36,447 bases of DNA, from the IMG/VR virus record IMGVR_UViG_3300009285_001594, positions 1 to 36,447 of that record, one strand, 5' to 3'. The translations under genes were made by a program, and so were the position numbers. Each line of letters opens with the position of its first letter. Position 1 is the first letter of the stretch. Below are positions 6,950-14,906 of this stretch, piece by piece. This DNA comes from a virus. The notes beneath the pieces are model-generated. The model did no database searches and had not been told where the DNA came from. It saw only the letters and a list, made by a program, of their open reading frames with translations.

Positions 6950-8988
6950 TATCGTCTCCTCCCCAAGGGATTCCCCTTAAACCACGGCGCTCGGGCGTTA
7001 ACTGGCACGACATATCCCTGGCGCGTGGCATCTCCGATGGCGCCCGCCACAATCCGAGCGAACGACCGGAGTCCTCGCGTATCCAGAATCGAACCAGCTC
7101 CGGCGTTGATTGTGATATTGACAGTCGCACCCATGCCAGCGCGCCCGCCAGGTGCAGCGGCATAGCTCGTATGATCGTCATAATCATCATCCGATGGATA
7201 ATCAGGTATTTCATCGTCAGCAGGCACATCCCCGCCCTCGTCGCTCGGAGGAAACGTACCCTCCGGTACATCCCCCGGCCCACCGGATTCACGCGCGGCG
7301 GCCGCGGCTTCGGCAGCTCTCTGCGCTGCTCTGCCAGCCGCGGCCGCTCGGCCGGTGATAGCCTCAATCATATCAGAAATCCACTGCAGCACGTCAATCA
7401 ACGGCTGGAAAGCCTCCACGCAATCAATGGCCCACTGTATGAGTTTTTCAATAGATTTATCTAGTGTTTTTGTCAGTTCTTCTGTTATCCAGTTGAACGC
7501 GGGAATAATTGCGTCATATTTTATGTACGTCCACGCGAGCAGAATCAACTGCCAGAGCATGTCCCAGAACGGCACGATCCAGACAGTGTAAAAATACATC
7601 AGCCAGCCCCCTGCCCAATCCCAAATTGACGCAAATGCTCCCCGCCAGTCGCCCTCAATGAGCTGCAATAATGCAACGCCCAGGGTAGTCAGCCCTGATA
7701 AAACAACATCAACTATACCCAAAAACATATTCCAAAAACTTTCCAGCACCGAAACAATCACCTCCCAATTTTTTATCACCCAGCCATAAACGTACATAAA
7801 TAGCTGCTCAAATATTCCCCATAGCAACCCCAGTACACTCCACACCGCCTCTCCTATAGCCTCTATCACCGGCGCTATTTTATCACGCAGCCATGCGAGA
7901 ACCGCATAAATGCGGTCGCGGCTGGCTAAAATATAGTCATACAATCCAGTGATATATCCTTTGATTTTCGCAAATAATGTTTGCCAATTCCAATCCGACC
8001 CAGCCAGCAGACCCACTATCAGAGCGCCCAGCGCTATCAGCGCCGGATAGAGTGTCCCGATGGCCGTCACTATTATCGGAATGACTACCGCTATGCCTGC
8101 AAATAATGCCAGAATCGGCGCCATAATCGCAGCGAAGGCGATCCCCTTGGCGATAAGAGCCTTATAGCTATCATCAAGTGAACTATACCAATCAATCACC
8201 TTGATAACTATCGCCATAAGCTTTTCTTTTATCGGGATGAGTTTTTCGCCCATCTCCACGTAAAGCTCTTCTATGCGTTTTTTTATGAGGTCATTTTTGC
8301 CAGCGAAAGTATTTGCGTATTCGCTCGCCCTGCTCATCTTGCCCGATGCCTGCTCCAGTAAGACATTATATCGCACCTGGGCCTTTTCGGCGTCAGTAAG
8401 TTTTTCCCAAAGTAGTCCGTGCGCCTGAGCATAAACTTTGACGGTATTGTCATTCAGGCTTAGCCCTAAATATTCGGCACTTTCAGCTTCGCCTCGCATA
8501 GCACCGGCAATACGCTCTATATTTCCATTCAGGTCGCCCATGCCCGCGCCGAGGTTCCCCGTGACTTTCGTCAGCATGATCATCTGTTCTTGAGAGAATC
8601 CCAGGCGCTTGGTCATGTCAATCATGCGGGCGCTTGCGTTGGCGAGGTCTTTATCGGAGTAGATTTTCAGTTCATCGCCGAGCGATTTGAGCGACGTCTT
8701 CCAATCATCAAGAGTTCCGATTTTAAATTGCTGGTTGGCGGCGTCAACAGCATTCTGTAGATTGAAAAATGCTTTTTGGCTTTCGACGGCACCATCTATC
8801 AGTTTGTTGGCAAAATCAGCCGCTTTAGTGCCCAGTTCCTGGAGCTTTTCCCCCAAAACAAAAATCTGAGCGAAATTTTCCTTAACGAAATTCTTGAATT
8901 TCTCGAAGCGCCCCTCGGACTGACCGAGGCCGGCGTCGGTTTTATCGTCGGCGAGAATACTGACAACGACCTGATTTTCAGCGGCCAT
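6949..8988 (-). CDS. Tail tape measure protein
   Basis: The 679-residue protein has the marks of a tape measure: long helical N-terminal part (about 1-270), central hydrophobic segments (about 290-350, with many Ala/Ile/Val), amphipathic Trp-rich repeats, an Ala-rich coiled stretch and a Gly/Asp-rich hinge near 590-620. It ends in a small beta segment GATVNITINAGAG followed by a helix. It directly follows the frameshifted tail chaperones, as in lambda-like phages. At about 0.15 nm per residue the tail would be near 100 nm, an estimate from the family rule. The central membrane-like segments may help DNA passage through the inner membrane. Confidence 0.85.
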   Translation of the reverse strand: MAAENQVVVSILADDKTDAGLGQSEGRFEKFKNFVKENFAQIFVLGEKLQELGTKAADFANKLIDGAVESQKAFFNLQNAVDAANQQFKIGTLDDWKTSLKSLGDELKIYSDKDLANASARMIDMTKRLGFSQEQMIMLTKVTGNLGAGMGDLNGNIERIAGAMRGEAESAEYLGLSLNDNTVKVYAQAHGLLWEKLTDAEKAQVRYNVLLEQASGKMSRASEYANTFAGKNDLIKKRIEELYVEMGEKLIPIKEKLMAIVIKVIDWYSSLDDSYKALIAKGIAFAAIMAPILALFAGIAVVIPIIVTAIGTLYPALIALGALIVGLLAGSDWNWQTLFAKIKGYITGLYDYILASRDRIYAVLAWLRDKIAPVIEAIGEAVWSVLGLLWGIFEQLFMYVYGWVIKNWEVIVSVLESFWNMFLGIVDVVLSGLTTLGVALLQLIEGDWRGAFASIWDWAGGWLMYFYTVWIVPFWDMLWQLILLAWTYIKYDAIIPAFNWITEELTKTLDKSIEKLIQWAIDCVEAFQPLIDVLQWISDMIEAITGRAAAAGRAAQRAAEAAAAARESGGPGDVPEGTFPPSDEGGDVPADDEIPDYPSDDDYDDHTSYAAAPGGRAGMGATVNITINAGAGSILDTRGLRSFARIVAGAIGDATRQGYVVPVNARAPWFKGNPLGRRR

Positions 8989-9687
8989 TTTGAGCCTCGG
9001 CGTGGATTAGGTTTTCCAATTCCATTTTCGTATTCACGAGATCATCCCACTCCCAGGGCATAATAGCCAGTTGCTCTGGCGGTCGCCCTAGCTCCAGATG
9101 TTTGAGCGCTCGAAAAATCCATAGAATATAAGAATCAGGCGCCGGCGTATCATCTTTATCTGGATCGAGCGTACAAATCGAACAGCACCGGTCGCGAAAA
9201 GTCGTTTGCCAATGTTCTCTGTCGCTTCGCTCCAGGTAAAATCCCGTGGCCTGATAATATGAACATGACCGACTTGTTATTCCTCGGCATCGTGGGCGGC
9301 GCAGCCAGTGCCAGGCATACCGCACGCCCACTGTCAGTTTTTTGAGTTGCCCGTTATGGAGGTGAGCAGCGGCATACACACTTCCATTTTCGCTGTCTGC
9401 GGGATGTAGCGGTGCCAGTCTGGGAGCGTCGAAATTGGCGTATCAATCTCATAGACATAGCCGTCAACGCCGATCACGACCTCATCATAGATCGTTATAG
9501 CCAAGCTAGATAGCACACCCAAATCCATATCCGGCGTTTGGCCTGCATTTGCTTTAAAATCCAGCTTAAATACGCGAAACAATAGTTCGGTATAGTTCCC
9601 GCGCCGGAATTTATTCATATCAATTGTATGCTCAGCCCCATCGCTGCTTTTAACGGTTTTGGTAGCCGCAATATCAAGTTTTATCAT
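8978..9687 (-). CDS. Tail assembly chaperone, -1 frameshift fusion (gpGT type)
   Basis: Two overlapping frames meet here. The upstream frame stops at 9334-9336. The downstream frame continues to 8978 and is open upstream through the slippery heptamer A AAA AAC (9337-9343), so a -1 slip gives a fusion of about 236 residues: 117 from the first frame plus 119 beginning LTVGVRYAW. The second part ends with helices rich in acidic residues (PPEQLAIMPWEWDDLVNTKMELE), as in other gpT-like parts. The internal ATG at 9379 has no Shine-Dalgarno, so independent initiation is unlikely. Such fusions guide tail tube polymerisation around the tape measure. Confidence 0.75.
9334..9687 (-). CDS. Tail assembly chaperone, unshifted product (gpG type)
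   Basis: This 117-residue protein lies between the tail tube and tape measure genes, the standard place for the short tail assembly chaperone. Its N-terminus is a beta-rich unit with VKSSDGAEHTIDMNKF and its middle has helix-forming stretches. It ends at a TGA directly after the slippery heptamer. AGGA lies about 10 nt upstream of the ATG. In lambda-like systems the unshifted form is made in excess over the fusion. Identification rests on order, size and the frameshift signal rather than on a sequence motif. Confidence 0.75.
   Translation of the reverse strand: MIKLDIAATKTVKSSDGAEHTIDMNKFRRGNYTELLFRVFKLDFKANAGQTPDMDLGVLSSLAITIYDEVVIGVDGYVYEIDTPISTLPDWHRYIPQTAKMEVCMPLLTSITGNSKN
9337..9343 (-). 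promoter_or_regulatory. -1 programmed ribosomal frameshift site, A AAA AAC
   Basis: In the zero frame the message reads AAC TCA AAA AAC TGA. The heptamer A AAA AAC fits X XXY YYZ exactly and is followed at once by the stop codon, which also favours slippage. After a -1 slip the frame continues as CTG ACA GTG into the downstream chaperone frame. Confidence 0.8.
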
Positions 9688-9707
9688 GGTTTCATCCTGT
9701 TTTATGG

Positions 9708-11126
9708 TTACGGCGCTATTGATTGGCGGTTCTGCACAACAACCGCGATAGCGGATGATATATCGGCGATAGGAGCCGCCTTGTCTACACTCGTCACGTT
9801 ATATAGCTCGGCATCCTGCTCAAATAGCGGGATCGGCTCACCGATGATACCCTGAGTGGCATCATTCGGTTTATATGGGAATCCGCCCCGGAGCGTGATT
9901 TTCGGCTGGAGCAGCCCATTCGTTTTTGGCGACGTGTCCACGTCCAGCACCCAGACTGCCGGCAGGTAAACCAACAATTCGTTATAGTAATTGCTGACGA
10001 TATTGCTTCCCCTGAGGCTAATAATCGCTCGAAGTTCTGTTTTGTTCTGGTGCCAATAGAGATAGTCGCTGGCTGCGTAGGCCTCATCCCAGGCGATCCG
10101 TTCGAGTTCTAGTGTCACCTCCGGTGATTTTTCTGCTCGTTTCGGGATGATTTTTCCGGCAGCGGTTGAGTTTTCGTCTGTCAAATGGTTGTCTATTGTG
10201 AGCGAAAACGATTTGGCATTGATGCGGTGCGACGTGGTAGGCAACGGCACGATCAAATAGCTCTGTACAACCGTCGGCTCAGTGCCGCCAGTCCATCCCT
10301 GCGCTGAGAGCGCTCGAGTCGTGTAAATTTTCACCTCCGCAGCAGAGCCACCGACGCCACCGCAGTATCCCCATGCACAATTGACGCCAGCATCGCCGTA
10401 GACTATGGCGGCATAACCGGCGTTGGGCGCTGTGCCAAAATATGGAGTAAATACCTGGCCAATATCCTTGAGGATAGGCGTCGCCGGCCCGGTCAGGATA
10501 CTCAGGGCACCGACCGGAGCCAGAACCGTGGCAGGATTCCAGATAAAAATACCGCAGTCATCGCCAGTGTGGAAATGGTCGAAATTCACGATTTCCGGAT
10601 GCTCTATATCTATCGGATTTACAGGATCGACGTCGCCGGCGAAACTCACTCCGTTAGCCAGGCAATCCAAGCTCAGCTTCACTTCCTCCCCGCCCTTGCC
10701 TGAAAGCGTGGCCTTATTTATAGTACATCCCTCGAACTCATGTATTTGCGGCCCTAGATTTAGATTGGCAGTGAAAAGCTCCGTTAGCACCTCCAGGAAT
10801 GCAAAATGGTTTTTATATGCTACCGTAGCAGCCTGTTGAGTCGGGCCGAGGCCCTGCCCCATCATCGTTTTCCAGAACAGGTCCATCCCCCAGTAGGGGA
10901 CGGTGGTTTCGACGCTAAATTTATGCTGTTTATATTCGCTGATAACGCGAGTTGGCCAAAACCGGCCATTAAACTCGTCGGTATTAATTTTAACGTTGAG
11001 TTTCACGTCCTCGTTAATTGCGCTGATATATGGCAGCGTTTGCGTCATCGCTGTCGATGCAGTTCCAAGCGAGGCCTGATCGGCCGCCTGAAATTCGGTA
11101 TGGCCCGCATGAGCTGGATTCGGCAT
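9708..11126 (-). CDS. Major tail tube protein-like
   Basis: The 472-residue protein sits between the connector genes and the tail chaperone pair, where siphoviruses encode the tail tube. It starts with a typical tube-protein opening (GHTEFQAADQASLGTASTAM), and has a segment TINKATLSGKGGEEVKLSLDCLANG resembling the tube strand pair that follows a conserved Glu-rich hairpin. The length exceeds that of most tube proteins (150-350 residues). The extra C-terminal beta-rich part may be Ig-like domains exposed on the tail surface. There are no sheath-like genes nearby, supporting a non-contractile tail. Identification is by context and general pattern. Confidence 0.65.
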   Translation of the reverse strand: MPNPAHAGHTEFQAADQASLGTASTAMTQTLPYISAINEDVKLNVKINTDEFNGRFWPTRVISEYKQHKFSVETTVPYWGMDLFWKTMMGQGLGPTQQAATVAYKNHFAFLEVLTELFTANLNLGPQIHEFEGCTINKATLSGKGGEEVKLSLDCLANGVSFAGDVDPVNPIDIEHPEIVNFDHFHTGDDCGIFIWNPATVLAPVGALSILTGPATPILKDIGQVFTPYFGTAPNAGYAAIVYGDAGVNCAWGYCGGVGGSAAEVKIYTTRALSAQGWTGGTEPTVVQSYLIVPLPTTSHRINAKSFSLTIDNHLTDENSTAAGKIIPKRAEKSPEVTLELERIAWDEAYAASDYLYWHQNKTELRAIISLRGSNIVSNYYNELLVYLPAVWVLDVDTSPKTNGLLQPKITLRGGFPYKPNDATQGIIGEPIPLFEQDAELYNVTSVDKAAPIADISSAIAVVVQNRQSIAP

Positions 11127-11135
11127 TGTTTTCTC

Positions 11136-11645
11136 CTAATTGTGTGACAGATATTGCATATAAAATTTTAATTCGATGTATCTCACCAAAGCGCCATCGT
11201 CTTCGATTTCTTGGCAAGAGCCGATGGCGTCGATTCTGGTCGTACAGATTTTAGAATCAGAAAACCGATTGAGATTGAGCAGATCAACTACGGCGTTGGC
11301 GTATAAATCTATCACTGTTTTATCAGCCTCGCGTCCACTCTCTGTTGCCCTCGGTCGGCGCTCGATGATGAATACAGAAAACGGCCAGTCAACGAGCGTG
11401 TATTGAAATGCCCGATTATTAAACTCACCCGGCGCTCCATAAATCGCTATCACAATGGCCGCCAGATTAACTCGTTGGCGGTAGCTATCCTCGATGGTGC
11501 GCAAAATATCCTCTATTTGGTCACTGGTCGCCAGAATAACATCGCGTGCAATTTTAGACACTGTCCCGCTATCGGCGTTGAAAGCGGTTTCAAGTGCCGT
11601 CTGAATCTTGCGCAGTAGAGGATCTTGGCTGAAAATTGTTGGCAT
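11136..11645 (-). CDS. Mu gp37-like / tail terminator-type protein
   Basis: The 169-residue protein has the position of Mu-like gp37 or a tail terminator: after the gpG-like morphogenesis gene and before the tail tube gene. It has an N-terminal helix (LLRKIQTALETAF), a strand with NLAAIVIAIYGAPGEF, and a beta segment WPFSVFIIERRPRATES followed by a helix-strand pair. These are compatible with the tail completion fold of DUF1834/gp37 proteins. The gene overlaps its upstream neighbour by one base at 11645. No catalytic motif is present. The assignment is mainly by order in the operon. Confidence 0.5.
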   Translation of the reverse strand: MPTIFSQDPLLRKIQTALETAFNADSGTVSKIARDVILATSDQIEDILRTIEDSYRQRVNLAAIVIAIYGAPGEFNNRAFQYTLVDWPFSVFIIERRPRATESGREADKTVIDLYANAVVDLLNLNRFSDSKICTTRIDAIGSCQEIEDDGALVRYIELKFYMQYLSHN

Positions 11646-12283
11646 TAATCGGCCCTCAAATAAACTTTAGCGAGCTTGTAAATCGCCTTGCGCATAGGGT
11701 CAATCGCTTTCACCATGAGGCGCTCGCGTCGGAATCGTTTTTGGCCATGCAATCGCATCAACCGTTTCTTTATCCGTTTAAACGTCTTTGCCGTTGTGTT
11801 TTTCCGAAGCCGCTCTTCGCTCAAAACAAAATCAGGCCCACCCCGCTGGGAACTACCGGCGTTCCATTTATAGGTAAATGGCGCTCCGTCCTGGTTGGGG
11901 CGAGCGACCGGATCGTCGGAGCCAAACTCAATACGCAATTTAGTGATGGTAAAGATATTATGTTTTTCGCCAACCTGAAAACTTTTCATCAACTCGCCGG
12001 TATCCTGAAGCGATTGCGGCTGGCTGTCCATTGTGGCGTCATTCCATGATTGATATTTTTTGCCCCGCTTGCGTCTCATTAGTTTGGTGGGCGTCGCCGG
12101 CGGTGCCCACGGCGCATCAAATCTCTCGCCCTGTGTATCAAAATTTCTCAGTATTTCGGCGCTAATAGCCAGTGCCGCTTCATTTGCAAACTCACGCCCC
12201 GCCCCTTTGCGAAAATCCGCAACGGCAGCGACTTTTATCAGTGCGGCCGTTAGCTTGTTATCATCTATGATAGCTTTTAGCAT
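11645..12283 (-). CDS. Phage virion morphogenesis protein (Mu gpG-like)
   Basis: The 212-residue protein has the features of the virion morphogenesis family: an N-terminal helix (ALIKVAAVADFRKGAGREFANEA reads as helix, turn, helix), a segment RFDAPWAPPATPTKLMRRKRGKKYQSW, the DTGELMKSF core and a strand pair with IEFGSDDPVARP. In the family this block is W-x-P-L, followed by L-x-x-T/D-G-x-L-x-x-S and a G-[ST] strand, all matched here. It acts in head-tail joining or tail completion. The very basic C-terminus (RIKKRLMRLHGQKRFRRERL) is notable. It lies between gp36-like and gp37-like genes, as in Mu-type phages. Confidence 0.75.
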   Translation of the reverse strand: MLKAIIDDNKLTAALIKVAAVADFRKGAGREFANEAALAISAEILRNFDTQGERFDAPWAPPATPTKLMRRKRGKKYQSWNDATMDSQPQSLQDTGELMKSFQVGEKHNIFTITKLRIEFGSDDPVARPNQDGAPFTYKWNAGSSQRGGPDFVLSEERLRKNTTAKTFKRIKKRLMRLHGQKRFRRERLMVKAIDPMRKAIYKLAKVYLRAD

Positions 12284-12284
12284 A

Positions 12285-12791
12285 TCATGCCGTTTCTATC
12301 ACGTCACCATCATGCTGGTCGGTATCGCTCGGAATGCTGCCAGGATCGCCCCAGTCCACAAAATCAGAGCTGGGCTCCATGTACATTTTTTCGACGCTCA
12401 TGAAGGTCTCCTCAGTCCAGCTGTCGCCGTCATACTCGCTCCATACCGTAATCTCGCCATTTTTTATGCGCTCGAGCGCCTGAATAGAATTTGAATATAA
12501 ATCGCTGTTTTTGAAGCCGCCCCGCTGCAAAAGAAAATAACCTGTCAGGTCGGTAACAAGGCTCTTTAAAAATCTCGGTGCGTTTGTTGTAGTGATGGAT
12601 TTAATTTTTGCGTAATATCGTTTTGCCAGATAAGCAAAAATCGTGCCTTCAGCCCGGTAAATAGCGTTCTGGAAATGATTTTCGTCAATAGCCGAAGGTG
12701 TACCGTCATCATCAGTAAGATTAATAACGCCTTGAGTCGTGAGAGCATACTTGATTTCGGTGTCAGTGGCGATTTTAGCGGTGATGGCCAT
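12285..12791 (-). CDS. Mu gp36-like head-tail connector protein (DUF1320)
   Basis: The 168-residue protein follows the gp36/DUF1320 pattern. It opens with helices around ATDTEIKYALTTQGVINLTDDDGT, then a helix with ENHFQNAIYRAEGTIFAYLAKRY. A later helix LKSLVTDLTGYFLLQRGG and the segment ALERIKNGEI are characteristic of the family. These proteins form the adaptor ring beneath the portal. Its C-terminus is acidic (YDGDSWTEETFMSVEKMYMEP). It is followed by the gpG-like gene, matching Mu-like order. The ATG at 12791 is directly after the stop of the XhlA-like gene. Confidence 0.75.
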   Translation of the reverse strand: MAITAKIATDTEIKYALTTQGVINLTDDDGTPSAIDENHFQNAIYRAEGTIFAYLAKRYYAKIKSITTTNAPRFLKSLVTDLTGYFLLQRGGFKNSDLYSNSIQALERIKNGEITVWSEYDGDSWTEETFMSVEKMYMEPSSDFVDWGDPGSIPSDTDQHDGDVIETA

Positions 12792-12792
12792 A

Positions 12793-13002
12793 TTATATTA
12801 CCTTTGCGACAAGTTGATATAAGAGCAAACCCACTACCGGGATAGCCGCACCAGCAGCTCCCCAGAGGCCGGATTTGATTTTTAGTGCTTCGATGTCAAA
12901 TTTGAGCGAAGCCATTTTTTCATCCAGACGGTCAATTGCCTTGCCGAGCCGCTCAAGCTCCTTCATAATGAAAAGCGCGTGTTCCTCAAAGTTTTCACTC
13001 AT
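12793..13002 (-). CDS. XhlA-like small membrane protein
   Basis: The 69-residue form starts MSENFEEHALF with AAAGGAG nearby upstream, which decides the start over a longer frame at 13065. A helical segment with heptad spacing (MKELERLGKAIDRLDEKMASLKFDIEAL) is followed by a C-terminal membrane helix (GLWGAAGAAIPVVGLLLYQLVAKVI). This is the layout of XhlA haemolysin/holin-accessory proteins: coiled coil, then one transmembrane segment. Its place between the secreted-protein cassette and the connector genes is unusual because XhlA genes normally sit with lysis genes. A membrane anchor for the secreted neighbours is an alternative. Confidence 0.65.
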   Translation of the reverse strand: MSENFEEHALFIMKELERLGKAIDRLDEKMASLKFDIEALKIKSGLWGAAGAAIPVVGLLLYQLVAKVI

Positions 13003-13003
13003 T

Positions 13004-14905
13004 TTATAACTCCTTTTGCAGCCTTCGTTTTTCGTTATCAATACCCTGCGTTGTCTTTCTCTCAAGTACCGGCCATTCGCGACTTTTAAAGTACGGGTCA
13101 GCCCGCTTAAACATAACGGTTAGCGTAAACTCCTGCCGCTGATTGCCGGGACTGTGAATGATGATCGTTTCATTGCGGTCAAGGTCTTCTTCTACCCATA
13201 ACGGAGAGTAACCGTTGAGGCAAGCGAGTTGATAGGTGCCCGACTTGAAATCGCAGACGTGCCTGGCCCATTCAGGGAGTTTTATGCGAGCTTCGCCACG
13301 AGTGGTAGCGCTACGGAAGGTGTAAAGATTGCGCTGGTAGTCGGTCTCAATGACGTAGTGGTAAAGGCTGTAATTGGCGTCGGGAGGGTAGTCAATCAAA
13401 AATGAGACGCTGCCAGTCTTGGTAATGTTGCCGACAACGTGAACGTCACCACTAAAGTAACCGGCCTTTTCACCAGCCGCAGCCGAACCGTAAATAGCGT
13501 AAGCCGTGCCTGCGCCGGCATTGGATACCGCGGCCTTGATGCCGTAATTATCGCCAGTGCTGCTAGTAATGCAGCTTATTTCGGCTCCGATATTGGCGCC
13601 ACTGGCATTTTGGGAGCTGGCAAAAATAGCGGTACTCTGACCACTGTGATTGCTTTTGTCGTATATAGCGGTAGCATACGAAGCGCCTGCGCCAGTATAA
13701 CCAGCGTCTAGCGAAAAATAAGCGATGCGGTGATTAGCGGCGTTATCGCCGGCTCTTGATACTGAAAGCCACCAATCGGAGGCCGGCGTGCCAGTGCCAA
13801 ACTTGGCTTCGCCAGTGTCGGCTATCGTGAAAGCGGGAGTGCCAGCGGCTTTCGCCGTGAAGATGTCACCAGTAGAGGCTTGATTGATGGTAAGCGCTGG
13901 CTGTGAAGCGCTATCGCCATTAACGATAACTTCATCACTGAACTCGAACCAGCCGTCGTTATCCCATTGCAGATATTCGCCAGTGCTAGAGCCACCTTGA
14001 TAGAAATAGAGATGGCGCGTGTCATCTCCACCATCGGCGCCGATATACATGTCATCAGCAGCCGCTACATTCGGCTCTCCATACACGCCCCAGGTATTGG
14101 TAGCGCCATTGGTAGCATAGCCATAAACGCCGGCGTTGGTGCCTCCAGTGATGCCGTCGGAAGTCCCGTAAACTCCATAATGAGTTTTTGTGGAACGCTT
14201 GCCCGCGGCTCTAGCATACACACCCATACACGATGCAATATTGGCGTCGGCCAGGCTGTTTAATCCGATACAAGAGGCAAGGCCATTGCCGAGTGAGTTG
14301 TTCTCTATCTGGATGACCGATGAGCCGGAAGCGCCTGTAAAACCGGCTGATAACGTCAGTTCTATCATATTGGAGTGAGTAGCATCGCCGGCTTTCGTGC
14401 CCTTTATCCACGTCGAAGTAGCTGCATCAGTATTCCACAACTCAATCTGTCCCGTGTTTTCAGTGCGAAAGACGGAGGTTGGAGTAGCCGCGCCGTTCAT
14501 TATGTCGAAAATAGTACCGGTAATGTCATGGCCAACGATGCCAAGATAGCTGTCCATCGTGATATTGCCGTCGGCGGTGCGCTCGCTGGCAGTGCTGTAG
14601 CCTTCATCGGTGCGATGGAGGTAAACGCCATAAGTCGGAGTGGCTGTAGGTGTATCGGTCGGAGTAGCCGTGTCAGCGGGAGTGTTGGTGGGGGTGGGCG
14701 TCATCGTTAAATCAGCTCGGATAGTGGCAATGCAATCGTAGAGATCGGAAAAATTTGAGTTAATTAGCGCCTCCCAGCCAGTTTCACGGGAGGCCGGGAG
14801 GTAGACGCGACAGGCGCCGGAACCGTAATATTGCCCGCTAATAGCAAACCCGTACAATCCCAGACCCAGGCACATTATAACGATAGCGGCAATGTCGCGT
14901 TTCAT
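13004..14905 (-). CDS. Secreted fibre-like protein with signal peptide and Thr-Pro linker
   Basis: The 633-residue protein has a Sec signal peptide (MKRD, hydrophobic core IAAIVIMCLGLGLYGFAISG). A segment NSNFSDLYDCIATIRADL follows, then a Thr-Pro linker at about residues 68-90. The long middle is Gly/Asn/Ala-rich with imperfect repeats such as GVYGTSDG, GVYGYATNG and GVYGEP, typical of trimeric beta-structured fibres. The last 140 residues form a distinct domain (FLIDYPPDANYSLYHYVIE, GEARIKLPEWARHVC, YQLACLNG) that I associate with C-terminal parts of large exported proteins. GGAGAG sits before the ATG. The reading as host adhesin, head fibre or surface decoration is open. Confidence 0.7.
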   Translation of the reverse strand: MKRDIAAIVIMCLGLGLYGFAISGQYYGSGACRVYLPASRETGWEALINSNFSDLYDCIATIRADLTMTPTPTNTPADTATPTDTPTATPTYGVYLHRTDEGYSTASERTADGNITMDSYLGIVGHDITGTIFDIMNGAATPTSVFRTENTGQIELWNTDAATSTWIKGTKAGDATHSNMIELTLSAGFTGASGSSVIQIENNSLGNGLASCIGLNSLADANIASCMGVYARAAGKRSTKTHYGVYGTSDGITGGTNAGVYGYATNGATNTWGVYGEPNVAAADDMYIGADGGDDTRHLYFYQGGSSTGEYLQWDNDGWFEFSDEVIVNGDSASQPALTINQASTGDIFTAKAAGTPAFTIADTGEAKFGTGTPASDWWLSVSRAGDNAANHRIAYFSLDAGYTGAGASYATAIYDKSNHSGQSTAIFASSQNASGANIGAEISCITSSTGDNYGIKAAVSNAGAGTAYAIYGSAAAGEKAGYFSGDVHVVGNITKTGSVSFLIDYPPDANYSLYHYVIETDYQRNLYTFRSATTRGEARIKLPEWARHVCDFKSGTYQLACLNGYSPLWVEEDLDRNETIIIHSPGNQRQEFTLTVMFKRADPYFKSREWPVLERKTTQGIDNEKRRLQKEL

Positions 14906-14906
14906 A

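Noticed and set aside
8978-9379. Independent gene starting at ATG 9379
   Set aside because: No Shine-Dalgarno, and the slippery heptamer in the correct frame explains this frame as the fused part of the chaperone.
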